A DNA stretch of 64,000 bases from Cupriavidus taiwanensis. GTDB lineage: Bacteria > Pseudomonadota > Gammaproteobacteria > Burkholderiales > Burkholderiaceae. Position 1 is the first letter of the stretch. Every line of letters starts with the position of its first letter. The position numbers and the translations under genes are program-made. Shown here one piece after another: positions 9,536 to 18,807 of the stretch. A model generated the notes under the pieces. The model saw only the letters and a list, made by a program, of their open reading frames with translations. It had not been told where the DNA came from and searched no databases. The DNA is taken from the NCBI RefSeq assembly GCF_900250075.1, contig NZ_LT977071.1:2065901-2129900 (forward strand). The letters run 5' to 3'.

Positions 9536-11029
9536 ATGTTTCCAAGACTGATCAAGTCCACGCTGATCCTGTTCGCGGTGTTCGCCGTGGTGTGGGTCGC
9601 GACCATTGCCTGGTGGCAGTCGATCAACCGGATGCCGACCACCACGGACATCGTCACGCACCTGGCGCTGATGCCGGCGGGCATGGTGGCTGCCTACCTG
9701 GTCATCAAGCGGGCCCTGGACGGGATCCGTACCAATGTCGCGGCCGCCAGCCAAACACCCGCCGCTGCGGCGTCCGGAGAAGCCGGCAATGCCGTGGAGG
9801 GGGTGCAGGCGGAGCCCAACGATCCCACCCGTACCTGGCGTGCGGCGCTGCTTGCCACCGCCGTGCGCACGCCTGCGGGCAATGCGCCCGATGCGCTGGC
9901 GGAGGCCGCCAAGGCCGGCAACCGGCCTGGCCTGGTTGCGCTGGATGGCTTGCCTGCGCCTGTCTTTGCTGCCCAGGTGGAGTCGCTCGATATCGAAAGC
10001 CTGCGCACGGAATTCGCCGCGCGCACGCCTGATCTGGCCTGGGACGACGAGGCCCTGCGCGCGCTCGCGCTCGCGGCCGAGGTCACCGACGAGCTCGCCA
10101 TGCAGGCGGCGGTCTACGCGCCAGCCGGCCACGACATGGCCGTGCCGGATAGCACCGCCCCGCTGGTGGCCACCCTGCTGCTGCCACGCGGCTGGCCGGA
10201 ACCGCGCCAGGCCGCGGCAGGCGACTGGTTGCGCGAGCGCTTGTCCCAATACTGGCCAGCCACGCGACTCACGCTCGAAGCCACGGCCGCGCGCGGCGAC
10301 GGCGATGCCCTGCTGTTGCTGGATCGCGCCACCCAGGCCGTGAACCGCCCGGTCGACGGCCAGCCGGCGCTGCGCATGCTGGTGGCCGCCGATTCACTGA
10401 TCGGCGCCAATACCGTCGAAGCGTTGGAACAGGAAGATCAGTTGTTCAGTGCGCGCTGCCCGCATGGCCGGACCCCGGGCGAGGCCGCCGCCGGCGTGCT
10501 GCTGGGCGCGCACCAGCCTGCCGCCGGCGCGGCCAAGGCCGGCACGGACGAGGATGCCGACGTCCAAGCCGATAGCGCACCGATCCTCATCACGCGCACG
10601 GCAATGGCCCGCCTGGAAGCGCCTACGGCAGACCGCGGCCAGCCACAGCTCGAGGCGCTGGCTCACGCTGTCACCCAGGCGCTCGAGACCATTGCCGGCA
10701 AGGCCGAAGCGGCGCCCCAGGATGCAGCAGACACCGCGCCGCCGTCCGAAGAAGCCCCGGCGGCAGTGGCAACCATCGTCACAGACACCGGCGTCCACCC
10801 CGTGCGCACGGTCGAGATCGCCCAGGTCGTCAGCACCCGTTTCCCGACGCTGGACCCCGTGGCCGACCTGCTGGCGCTGGGCCTGCCGTGCGGCTACGCC
10901 GGCGCCGCCGGTGCGCTGCTGCCAGTGGTCGTGGCCCATCAGCTGGCGCTCGATGGCGGCCGGCCCGTGCTGGCACTGAGCGCCGGCGACGCGCAGCAGC
11001 GTGGCGCCGTCGCGATCCTGCCGGCGTGA
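9536..11029 (+). CDS. T6SS-associated inner-membrane protein, unknown function
   Basis: The 497-residue protein has two N-terminal transmembrane segments (IKSTLILFAVFAVVWVATIA and about residues 42-58) followed by a large Ala-rich, acidic soluble domain without motifs I recognise. It lies 58 bp after PAAR and 60 bp before tssM in one operon. The hydrophobic start and place next to tssM suggest an accessory of the TssJLM membrane complex or an assembly factor. It does not look like TssL, TagF or a kinase. Codon use matches the GC-rich core, so it travels with the apparatus rather than the cargo. Confidence 0.75.
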   Translation: MFPRLIKSTLILFAVFAVVWVATIAWWQSINRMPTTTDIVTHLALMPAGMVAAYLVIKRALDGIRTNVAAASQTPAAAASGEAGNAVEGVQAEPNDPTRTWRAALLATAVRTPAGNAPDALAEAAKAGNRPGLVALDGLPAPVFAAQVESLDIESLRTEFAARTPDLAWDDEALRALALAAEVTDELAMQAAVYAPAGHDMAVPDSTAPLVATLLLPRGWPEPRQAAAGDWLRERLSQYWPATRLTLEATAARGDGDALLLLDRATQAVNRPVDGQPALRMLVAADSLIGANTVEALEQEDQLFSARCPHGRTPGEAAAGVLLGAHQPAAGAAKAGTDEDADVQADSAPILITRTAMARLEAPTADRGQPQLEALAHAVTQALETIAGKAEAAPQDAADTAPPSEEAPAAVATIVTDTGVHPVRTVEIAQVVSTRFPTLDPVADLLALGLPCGYAGAAGALLPVVVAHQLALDGGRPVLALSAGDAQQRGAVAILPA

Positions 11030-11089
11030 TCCATCGCCTGACCCGAACCACGCCCCCGAATCCCGTATTGCTCCCGAGCCAAAGGCAAC

Positions 11090-14000
11090 ATGCATCGCAT
11101 CCTTAACTTCCTGACCCACACACGCACGCTGTCGGTATTCGGCGTGGTCGTGCTGACCGTCTTCCTGTTGCTGATGGCGCAGACTTTAGAAATCGGGCTG
11201 GCCTGGGTCGCCATCGTCCTGGGTGTGTTGTTGCTGGCGTGGCTGGCCACCTACCTGTGGAAGCGCTGGCGCGCACGCCGGGCCAGCGGCAAGCTCGAAG
11301 GCATCCTCGAGCAGCAGGCCGACATGGCCGCCAAGGCCGCGCCACCCGACAAGCGCGACGAGGTCGAGGCGCTGCGCACGCGCCTGGCCAGCGCCGTAAA
11401 GACCATCAAGAGCTCGAAGCTGGGCCAGATGTCGGGGAGCGAGGCGCTCTACGAGCTGCCCTGGTACATCGTGATCGGCAACCCCGCGGCGGGCAAGAGC
11501 ACGGCCGTGCTGAACTCCGGCCTGCAGTTTCCGTTCGCCGACAAGAACAGCGCCGTGATCCACGGCATTGGCGGCACGCGCAACTGCGACTGGTTCTTCA
11601 CCACCGAAGGCATCCTGCTCGATACCGCGGGCCGCTATGCCGTGCATGAGGAAGACCGGCGCGAATGGCTGGGCTTCCTCGACCTGCTCAAGCGCTATCG
11701 GCCCAAGGCGCCGATCAACGGCATCGTGGTCACGGTCAGCATTCCGGAACTGACGCAGAACCGGCCCGAGTTCGCCATCAACCTGGCCAAGAACCTGCGC
11801 CAGCGCGTGCAGGAACTGACCGAGCGGCTTGAAGTATTCGCGCCGGTCTACGTGATGTTCACCAAGGCCGACCTGATCACCGGCTTTACCGAATTCTTTG
11901 GCGACAACGAGAAGCAGGAGCGCGACCGCGTCTGGGGCGCCACCCTGCCCTTCGCTCCCGAAGAGCGCCGCGATGTCGCCTCTGTATTCGACCAGCGCTT
12001 CGACGAACTGTGCGACGGCCTGAAGGAGATCAGCGTGGCGCAGATCGCGCAGCACCGCAACGGCAAGCTGTCGCCGGGGCTGCTGAGCTTTCCGCTGGAG
12101 TTCGCCTCGGTCAAGCCCACGCTGCGCGCCTTCCTGGTCACGCTGTTCGATGAGAACCCGTTCCAGTACAGGCCCGTGTTCCGCGGCTTCTACTTCACCA
12201 GCGCGGTACAGGAGGCCAGCACCACCAGCGTCTCGGCCGAGCGCATCGCGCGCCGTTTCGGGCTGAAGCTGGAAGGCGTGGCCGGCAATCGCGAGGTGTT
12301 CTCGAAGAACGGCTTCTTCCTGCGGGACCTGTTCTCGAAGGTGATCTTCGCCGACCGCCGCACCGTGCGCCAGTTCGCCAGCCCCGCCAAGACGCGGCTG
12401 CGCTTCGCCACGTTCTTCGGGCTGGTGCTGGTGCTGGGCCTGCTGCTGGGCGGCTGGACCTGGTCGTTCCTCGGCAACCGGCAGCTCACCGCCAACGTGC
12501 AGGCGGACCTGGACAAGATCGTCAAGATGCAGCAAAACCGCGTCGACCTGCAGGCGCGGCTAGAAGCGCTGGACATCCTGCAGGACCGCATCGAGCAGTT
12601 GGAACGTTTCCGCGCCGACCATCCACTGGCGCTGTCGCTGGGCCTGTACCAGGGCGACACGCTGCAGCACAAGCTGCTGGACGAGTACTACAACGGCCTG
12701 CGCCAGGTGATGCTGAAACCGGTCGGCGGCGCCATCGAGACCTTCCTGGCGGAAGTCAACGCGCATCCCGAGCAGCTTGCGCCGATGGTGCGCCCGCCAG
12801 AAACCGGCGCAGTCGTCGCGACGTCGCTGCCCTCCGCAGCACCGGCTTCCGCCCCCGCTGCCACGGCGGCGGCAACCGCCGCCGCGCCCGCCGCTGGCAA
12901 GCGCTACACCGACGCCTCCCCCACCAACGTGGAAGACGCGTACAACGCGCTCAAGACCTACCTGATGCTGGCCGACAAGCGCCACGTCGAGGTCGCGCAC
13001 CTGACGGACCAGATGACCCGCTTCTGGCGCGGCTGGCTCGAAGACAACCGCGGCAACATGCCGCGCGAGCAGCTGATCCGTTCCGCGGAGCGCAACCTGT
13101 CATTCTTCCTTGCCCGCGTCAATGACGACAACTGGCCGCTGCTCGAAGGCAACCTGTCGCTGATCGACCAGTCCCGCGAGAACCTGCGCCGCGTGGTGCG
13201 CGGCATGCCCGCGCGCGAGCGCGCCTACGCCGAGATCAAGGCCCGCGCCTCCACCCGCTTTGCCCCGATGACCGTGGCCCGCATCGTGGGCGACACCGGC
13301 GCCTCCGTGGTCGCCGGCAGCTACGCCGTGCCCGGCACCTTCACGCGCGAGGCCTGGCTCGGCTACGTGCAGCCCGCCATCCGCGAGGCCGCCAGCAAGG
13401 AACTGCAGAGCAAGGACTGGGTGCTCAACGTTGCCGCGCGCGACGACCTGACCCTGGAAGGCAGTCCCGAGCAGATCCAGAAGACGCTGGTCACGATGTA
13501 CAAGACCGAGTACGCACGGGAATGGCAGCGCTTCATGCAGGGGGTGACGATCCAGGACTTCGGCAGCTTCGAACAAGCCGTGGCCAGCATGAACCTGCTG
13601 GGCGACCCGGCCAACTCGCCGATCCGCAAGGTGCTGGACACCGCTTATGAGCAGACCTCGTGGGACAACCCGTCGCTGCTCAATGCCGGCCTGAAGCAGG
13701 CCAAGTTCGGCATGCTCGACTGGTTCAAGCGCCTGATCTCGCGCGGCACGCCCTCGCAAGTCAGCGTCAATGTCGATGTCAGCGGCGCCAATAGCGCGGC
13801 GGGCACCATCCCGATGGGCCCGGTCGGCAAGGAGTTCTCGGGCCTGGCGCGCATCGTTGTCATGCATGACAACAACTCGATGCTGCGTGGCTATATGGAG
13901 TCGCTGTCGAAGGTGCGCACGCGCTTCAACCAGCTCAAGAACCAGGGCGACCCCGGCCCTGGCGCACGCCAGCTGATGCAGCAGACGCTGGATGGCAATG

Positions 14001-15046
14001 GTTCGGAGTTGTCCGACGCCCTGAAGTATGTCGACGAGCAGATGATGACCGGCCTCACCGACAGCCAGCGCCAGGCACTGCGGCCGCTGCTGGTGCGCCC
14101 GCTGCTGCAGTCTTACGCCGTGGTGATCCGCCCGGCCAGCGTCGAGATCAACAAGGTCTGGAACGCACAGGTGTACCAGCCGTTCAGCCAGACCCTGGCG
14201 ACCAAGTACCCGTTTGCCTCGGATGCCAAGATCGAAGCCAGCGCGGCGGAGATCGGCCAGATCTTCGGGCCGGAGGGCGCGATCGCGAAGTTCACCACCG
14301 CCACCATCGGCCCGCTGTCGGTGCGCCGCGGCGACATGCTGGCCGCGCGCACCTGGGGCGACCTGGGCCTGACGCTGGCGCCGGAGTTCACTACCAACTT
14401 CACGCGCTGGGTGGCGCCTCTGACCGGCGGCGCGGCGGGCGGCAATGGCGGCGCCACGGCCGCGGCGGCCCAGCAGACCGTGTTCCAGATCCTGCCGACG
14501 CCCGCGACCGGCACCACCGAGTACACCATCGAGATCGACGGCCAGCAGCTGCGCTATCGCAATACGCCGGCACAGTGGGCCAACTTTGTCTGGCCCAATC
14601 CGCAGGGTTCGCCGGGCGCGAAGATCACGGCCACGACCTTCGATGGACGCTCCGTCGAGCTGCTTAACGAGCCCGGCCGCTTTGGCCTCGAGCGCCTGAT
14701 TGCGACCGCTGCGCGCAAGCGCCGCCCGGATGGCGCCTTCGACCTGACCTGGAGCCGCGACAACATCGCGGTCAGCGTGGCGCTGCGCATCATCAGCAGC
14801 CCGCAGACCGCCGGAAACGCCAGCGCATCCGACTCGCCGCAGAGCCAGGGCCTGCGCGGCCTGCGCCTGCCGACCGCGATTGCGGACGCCAATGCGCCGC
14901 TCAATACCGCGACGCCGCCAGCCACTTCGCCGTCGACTTCCCCCGCGGCGCCTCCGTCCGCCTCCCCTGCCCCGAACCCGCAGGCCAGCGCGCAGGGCAA
15001 CGCGCAGGCCACGGCCCAAGTCAACCAAGGAGGTACGGCGCAATGA
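11090..15046 (+). CDS. tssM: TssM (IcmF family) membrane-complex NTPase
   Basis: The 1318-residue protein has two N-terminal transmembrane segments (residues about 16-31 and 34-56), a Walker A loop GNPAAGKST at residues 130-138, and a third membrane segment near residue 445-465 (FFGLVLVLGLLLGGWTW). The long periplasmic part ends in the IcmF C-terminal region that binds TssJ. The extreme C terminus is a Pro/Ala/Ser-rich tail. TssM links TssL in the inner membrane to TssJ in the outer membrane. The stop overlaps the tagF start by four bases (ATGA), so the two are translationally coupled. Confidence 0.97.
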   Translation: MHRILNFLTHTRTLSVFGVVVLTVFLLLMAQTLEIGLAWVAIVLGVLLLAWLATYLWKRWRARRASGKLEGILEQQADMAAKAAPPDKRDEVEALRTRLASAVKTIKSSKLGQMSGSEALYELPWYIVIGNPAAGKSTAVLNSGLQFPFADKNSAVIHGIGGTRNCDWFFTTEGILLDTAGRYAVHEEDRREWLGFLDLLKRYRPKAPINGIVVTVSIPELTQNRPEFAINLAKNLRQRVQELTERLEVFAPVYVMFTKADLITGFTEFFGDNEKQERDRVWGATLPFAPEERRDVASVFDQRFDELCDGLKEISVAQIAQHRNGKLSPGLLSFPLEFASVKPTLRAFLVTLFDENPFQYRPVFRGFYFTSAVQEASTTSVSAERIARRFGLKLEGVAGNREVFSKNGFFLRDLFSKVIFADRRTVRQFASPAKTRLRFATFFGLVLVLGLLLGGWTWSFLGNRQLTANVQADLDKIVKMQQNRVDLQARLEALDILQDRIEQLERFRADHPLALSLGLYQGDTLQHKLLDEYYNGLRQVMLKPVGGAIETFLAEVNAHPEQLAPMVRPPETGAVVATSLPSAAPASAPAATAAATAAAPAAGKRYTDASPTNVEDAYNALKTYLMLADKRHVEVAHLTDQMTRFWRGWLEDNRGNMPREQLIRSAERNLSFFLARVNDDNWPLLEGNLSLIDQSRENLRRVVRGMPARERAYAEIKARASTRFAPMTVARIVGDTGASVVAGSYAVPGTFTREAWLGYVQPAIREAASKELQSKDWVLNVAARDDLTLEGSPEQIQKTLVTMYKTEYAREWQRFMQGVTIQDFGSFEQAVASMNLLGDPANSPIRKVLDTAYEQTSWDNPSLLNAGLKQAKFGMLDWFKRLISRGTPSQVSVNVDVSGANSAAGTIPMGPVGKEFSGLARIVVMHDNNSMLRGYMESLSKVRTRFNQLKNQGDPGPGARQLMQQTLDGNGSELSDALKYVDEQMMTGLTDSQRQALRPLLVRPLLQSYAVVIRPASVEINKVWNAQVYQPFSQTLATKYPFASDAKIEASAAEIGQIFGPEGAIAKFTTATIGPLSVRRGDMLAARTWGDLGLTLAPEFTTNFTRWVAPLTGGAAGGNGGATAAAAQQTVFQILPTPATGTTEYTIEIDGQQLRYRNTPAQWANFVWPNPQGSPGAKITATTFDGRSVELLNEPGRFGLERLIATAARKRRPDGAFDLTWSRDNIAVSVALRIISSPQTAGNASASDSPQSQGLRGLRLPTAIADANAPLNTATPPATSPSTSPAAPPSASPAPNPQASAQGNAQATAQVNQGGTAQ

Positions 15047-16032
15047 GCCAGCCGACCCAACTGCAGCTGTCCTATTTCGGCAAGATCCCGTCCCGGGGCG
15101 ACTTCGTCAAGAGTGCCAATAACACCCAGCTGCTCGATACGCTGGACCGCTGGCTTGCGCAAGGCATGGAACTGCTGGCCGAAGACCCGGCCTGGAAGGC
15201 TTGCTATGACGCATGGAAGCCGATGCACTTCGCCTTCCTGGGCTCGCAAAGCAAGCTCGCCATCGCGGGTGTGCTGATGGCCAGCAGCGACCTGTCGTCG
15301 CGACGCTTCCCGTTCCTGACGGCAGCGGCGATGGAGGTGGAGCGCCCCTTGCAATTCATCGCCCGCAGCCCGCTGGCGCTGGCCCGCCTGTGGACGCGCG
15401 CCGGGCAGCAAATGCATGCGCTCGCACAGGCCTCCGATGCCACCGAAGGCCTGCAGCAACTGGCCCAGTCCCAGCTGGGCGTGGAAACCGGTGCCGGCGC
15501 CCAGACCCACGACGCCAGCTTTGCCGACTTCATCGACTTCCAGACCGTGGCCGGCCTGGAACACATGCTGGCCGGCCAGGGCCAGCATGTACGCTTGCGC
15601 CGCACGCTGCTGGCGCTCGGCATCCTGCTGCAGCCGCTGATGTCGTCCGGCTCCTCGCACCTGGAGAAAGGCCTGACCCTGCCGCTGCCCGCCGACCCGC
15701 TCTACCGCAGCCTGGTCGCTAGCTTCTGGCTGGAACTGGTATCGCGCTTCCTGCACCGGGCCGATTTCGAACTGTCGATCTTCCTCGGGCAGATCGGCGG
15801 CAACGAGCGGCTGGTGATCGGCTTCAACGGCGCCTCGTCACGCACACTGCATGGCGTGATCTCGCCGCTGGCCTATGCCGAGCAGAACATCAATATCGAT
15901 GACCCGGAATGGGTCGAGCAACACGTCAACGGAGACTACGGCATGGCCAAGTTCGTCAGCTACATGGACCAGCCGCAGCTGTCGCTGCGCCTGGCGCTCG
16001 ACACCTTCCGTGAAGTCTTTGCCGGGGAATGA
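15043..16032 (+). CDS. tagF: TagF T6SS accessory protein
   Basis: The 329-residue protein begins with the family hallmark SYFGKIPSRGDFVKS and continues with SSRRFPFL, typical of TagF/DUF2094. In Pseudomonas TagF holds the T6SS off by acting post-translationally on the Fha/membrane complex. Here it overlaps tssM by four bases on one side and the ompA-like gene by four on the other. No ppkA, pppA or fha gene is seen in the window, so it may act without threonine phosphorylation. Confidence 0.93.
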   Translation: MSQPTQLQLSYFGKIPSRGDFVKSANNTQLLDTLDRWLAQGMELLAEDPAWKACYDAWKPMHFAFLGSQSKLAIAGVLMASSDLSSRRFPFLTAAAMEVERPLQFIARSPLALARLWTRAGQQMHALAQASDATEGLQQLAQSQLGVETGAGAQTHDASFADFIDFQTVAGLEHMLAGQGQHVRLRRTLLALGILLQPLMSSGSSHLEKGLTLPLPADPLYRSLVASFWLELVSRFLHRADFELSIFLGQIGGNERLVIGFNGASSRTLHGVISPLAYAEQNINIDDPEWVEQHVNGDYGMAKFVSYMDQPQLSLRLALDTFREVFAGE

Positions 16033-16907
16033 GCATGGGTGTCAATGCAGTACGCAACCGGGTGGCCCACTTCAAGGCTGCCTCCGCTGTGGTTGGAACA
16101 CGCACGCCTGCACTGGCCGCGGGCCTGCTGGCCGCGCTGGTCATGCTGCCCGGCCATGCCGCGCCCGGCGATCCCGGCACAACCGCCACGCCTGCCGCGT
16201 CCGCAGCGGCCCCTTCAGGCCGCGTCGTCGCAGGTGGCGCGGTCCCTGACGAAGCTACCAAAGCCAGCGTGCTGGCGCGCCTGCGCGAGCTGTATGGCAG
16301 CGCCAACGTGGTGGACCAGATCGAAGTCGGCAACGTGGTCTCGCCCCCGAACTGGTCGGCCAATGTGCAGAAGATCCTCTCGCCGCAGATCAAGCAGGTC
16401 AGCCGCGGCCAGCTGAGCATCGATGGCACGCAGGTATCCGTGCACGGCGACGTGCGCAACGAGGCCCAGCGCCAGCAGATCGCCAGCGACATGGCCACCG
16501 GCCTGGGCCAGAGCTATACGGTGAAGAACGGCCTGCGCGTGCCGGCCTCCGAACAGAACCTGCTTGACCAGACCCTGGCCAACCGGATCATCGAATTCGA
16601 GACGGGCGCCGCCACGCTGACGCCCAAGGGCCGCGCCATCCTCGATGAAATGGCTGCGGTGCTGCCGCGCCTGAGCGGGCGCAAGATCGAGATTGTCGGC
16701 CACACCGACAACTCCGGCAGCCGCGCGCTGAACCTGACGCTAAGCCAGGCACGCGCGGAGACGGTGAAGAACTACCTGATCGGCAAGGGCGGCGAGCCCG
16801 GCATGCTGACGGCGGTGGGTGTGGGTCCGGACCAGCCGGTGGCGCCGAATGACAAAGAGGAAGGCCGGGCGAAGAACCGGAGGATCGAGTTCCGGGCAGG
16901 GCAGTAA
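16029..16907 (+). CDS. OmpA-family peptidoglycan-binding protein (TagL-like role)
   Basis: The 292-residue protein has an N-terminal signal or anchor region (residues about 25-45, ending near GHAAPGD), a BON-like alpha/beta middle section (residues about 75-175, VSVHGDVRNEAQRQQ) and a C-terminal OmpA-like domain: IEFETGAATLTPKGR, IVGHTDNSG, LSQARAETVKNYL and NRRIEF. The OmpA domain binds peptidoglycan non-covalently. TssL in this locus has no OmpA domain, so this protein may supply the cell-wall anchor. It is the last gene of the operon, overlapping tagF by four bases, and is followed by a hairpin shared with convergent tssA. Confidence 0.9.
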   Translation: MSMGVNAVRNRVAHFKAASAVVGTRTPALAAGLLAALVMLPGHAAPGDPGTTATPAASAAAPSGRVVAGGAVPDEATKASVLARLRELYGSANVVDQIEVGNVVSPPNWSANVQKILSPQIKQVSRGQLSIDGTQVSVHGDVRNEAQRQQIASDMATGLGQSYTVKNGLRVPASEQNLLDQTLANRIIEFETGAATLTPKGRAILDEMAAVLPRLSGRKIEIVGHTDNSGSRALNLTLSQARAETVKNYLIGKGGEPGMLTAVGVGPDQPVAPNDKEEGRAKNRRIEFRAGQ

Positions 16908-16924
16908 TCCAGCATTGCTGCGAT

Positions 16925-16955
16925 CCACGCCGGCGCATCGATACTGCCGGCGTGG
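16925..16955. terminator. Bidirectional hairpin between ompA-like gene and tssA
   Basis: A perfect 10-bp inverted repeat, CCACGCCGGC at 16925-16934 and GCCGGCGTGG at 16946-16955, has an 11-nt loop and lies exactly between two convergent stops. No T-run follows on either side, so it may need Rho or simply protect the 3' ends. Confidence 0.6.
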
Positions 16956-16962
16956 CCTGGAA

Positions 16963-18054
16963 TTACGCGTCGTGATCAGCCGAAGGGTCCGAGGTAACGC
17001 CGAGCAGCTCCTCGATCTGCGACAGCGTGGCATCGTCCTTGACCACCGTGCGCAGCCACGCGTGCAGCGGCATGTCCCCCCACTTCGCAGCGCGTGCGGC
17101 CAGATAAGCCACCGGACTGTGCGGTTCCGTGCGACGGAAAAACTCCGCGACCTCACGCAATTGCGCCAGTGCCTGGGCGCGCGTGCGAATGGGACCGGAG
17201 TGCATGGCATCGGCAGCGTCAGCCGACACGCTTGCATGCCCGCTATGCGCAGGCGAGGACGATGCCTGGTTTGCCTCTGCGCCGGCGGGACGCTCCACCG
17301 GCTTGCCGACGAAGCGCTCCACCAGCATACGCACTGCCTCCAGCGCCTCGCGCGCCTGGCGGAAACTTGGCGCATGTTCGCCGGCCCGCTCGTCCAGTAC
17401 ATCGCCCAATAGCTTCAGGGCTGCCTCGCAGGACACCAGGTCCGCATGCAGCGCCGTATAGAATGCCGCCGGCGTCTTCTTCCGCGCCGCCTCGAACTGC
17501 TCCTGGCTGACCTTGCCCTGTGCCAGTTCATCCGCCTGCTCCGGATCGCGACGAATCGCTTCCGCGAGGTGCGTCGCCACCTCCCAATCGACGTATGTAT
17601 AGCCACCCGCCGATTCGTCGACCAGTGGAATCTCGCGGATCAACTGGCTCGACCGCCCCGCCAGCCACGTGACGCTGCCGGTACGGTAATCGACATCGTC
17701 GGCTTCCATCACGGGGTGCAGATGATCCCAGTATTGCCCGCAAAGCTCGGCCGTCAGCTGGTATCCGTCTCGCAGCCCGGCAAAACCCCTCTCCTTGGAA
17801 AGCGCCTCGGTCAACCACACCGCCAGGCGAAGGTCCTTGGTGCGATCCTGCAACAGCGAAGTGGCAATGCCGATCACCTCGCGCCAGTCCGCTTCCTTGA
17901 TATCCGTTACCCAATCGCCCTGGTCCAGCGACGGATCGTCAGCGCGGCGCGCTTCCTGGATGCGGTCGAATTCAGCGGAAAACAGGAGGTCTTCGCCGCA
18001 GGGCTGGTTGCCAGGAAGCGGGGCAAGCAGGCGGTCGAACTGTAGGGATGCCAT
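16963..18054 (-). CDS. tssA: TssA baseplate/sheath-assembly protein
   Basis: The 363-residue protein has the ImpA N-terminal domain (LLAPLPGNQPCGEDL, then DWREVIGIATSLL and KDLRLAVWLTEAL). The C-terminal part has RRTEPHSPVAYL and PLHAWL, typical of short TssA proteins. TssA coordinates baseplate docking and tail-sheath priming. It stands alone on the minus strand, convergent with the tssM operon and separated from the other minus-strand tss genes by about 18 kb of accessory cargo, which suggests that cargo was inserted between tssA and vgrG-clpV. Confidence 0.93.
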   Translation of the reverse strand: MASLQFDRLLAPLPGNQPCGEDLLFSAEFDRIQEARRADDPSLDQGDWVTDIKEADWREVIGIATSLLQDRTKDLRLAVWLTEALSKERGFAGLRDGYQLTAELCGQYWDHLHPVMEADDVDYRTGSVTWLAGRSSQLIREIPLVDESAGGYTYVDWEVATHLAEAIRRDPEQADELAQGKVSQEQFEAARKKTPAAFYTALHADLVSCEAALKLLGDVLDERAGEHAPSFRQAREALEAVRMLVERFVGKPVERPAGAEANQASSSPAHSGHASVSADAADAMHSGPIRTRAQALAQLREVAEFFRRTEPHSPVAYLAARAAKWGDMPLHAWLRTVVKDDATLSQIEELLGVTSDPSADHDA

Positions 18055-18228
18055 GGTGGTCAGTCAGCCTTGGGAACAAGAGGTAAGTGTACCGTTGGAG
18101 GTGCGGTAAGGCCATGGGCGTGGTGCCCAGAGCAGGCATTTGCGACGTACACTCTGCTGGATTCAATATTCCGCCTTGTGCGGTCCAGATCCGCGAATCA
18201 CCATTGCCGATTGTCCGCGCTTCCGCCA

Positions 18229-18693
18229 ATGAAAAGTCTGCTTAGAAACCTGTCACTACATGCCACGCTCGTCCTGATCGTCTTACTCGTTCCCGTGGCA
18301 GTGTATGAACTAGTTTCAGAATCCAGGTTTCGAAATGTGGAACTGTTGGCGTTTGGCGGCGCCCTGACCTACCCAGCATACATTGGACTGCGGATCCGGA
18401 AGCTTCGAAGTGAGCGGGCCAGGTTCATTCTGTTTCATTTGCTGCTGGTACTGGTGACTGCATTCGTTGCGCTTATCGTTGGAGGAAATCAGCCTTCACT
18501 GGCCAGGATCGTGACTCCCGCTGCGGTGGGTGCCGCAACGCTGCCCGTTGCATCTATTGCAGCGCTGCGCGGAAACCGGTGGCTCGCCGTTACGAGCCTC
18601 GGCAGTGCCGCCATATCGCTGCCTGTCGGCGCCGCCCTGTCGTGGGTCGTATTTGTTGGTGCCGCGCTATCGGGTATGCGCGGGGGTATGTAG
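18229..18693 (+). CDS. Small multi-pass membrane protein, unknown
   Basis: Starting at the ATG at 18229 gives a 154-residue protein with about four hydrophobic segments (for example ATLVLIVLLVPVAVYEL and FHLLLVLVTAFVALIV). An upstream in-frame ATG at 18070 would add 53 residues without hydrophobic or family character, so I reject it. No motif is recognised. It is divergent from tssA and lies at the edge of the lower-GC cargo. It could be cargo or a local remnant. Confidence 0.5.
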   Translation: MKSLLRNLSLHATLVLIVLLVPVAVYELVSESRFRNVELLAFGGALTYPAYIGLRIRKLRSERARFILFHLLLVLVTAFVALIVGGNQPSLARIVTPAAVGAATLPVASIAALRGNRWLAVTSLGSAAISLPVGAALSWVVFVGAALSGMRGGM

Positions 18694-18807
18694 GCTGCTC
18701 TGGCACCAAATGATTGTGCGGATAAGCATAAGCTCAGGCGGTGGCCCCGTCTGGCCCCCCGGGCCCTGCACCTCCCGGCGCCCGGCATCGTATGCAAGGG
18801 CCAATCT

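Noticed and set aside
13100..15043. 647-codon minus-strand open frame inside tssM
   Set aside because: Shadow frame of tssM; the sense frame has the complete IcmF features.
18070..18228. N-terminal extension of the small membrane protein at 18229
   Set aside because: No hydrophobic or family signal, lies in the divergent promoter region of tssA.
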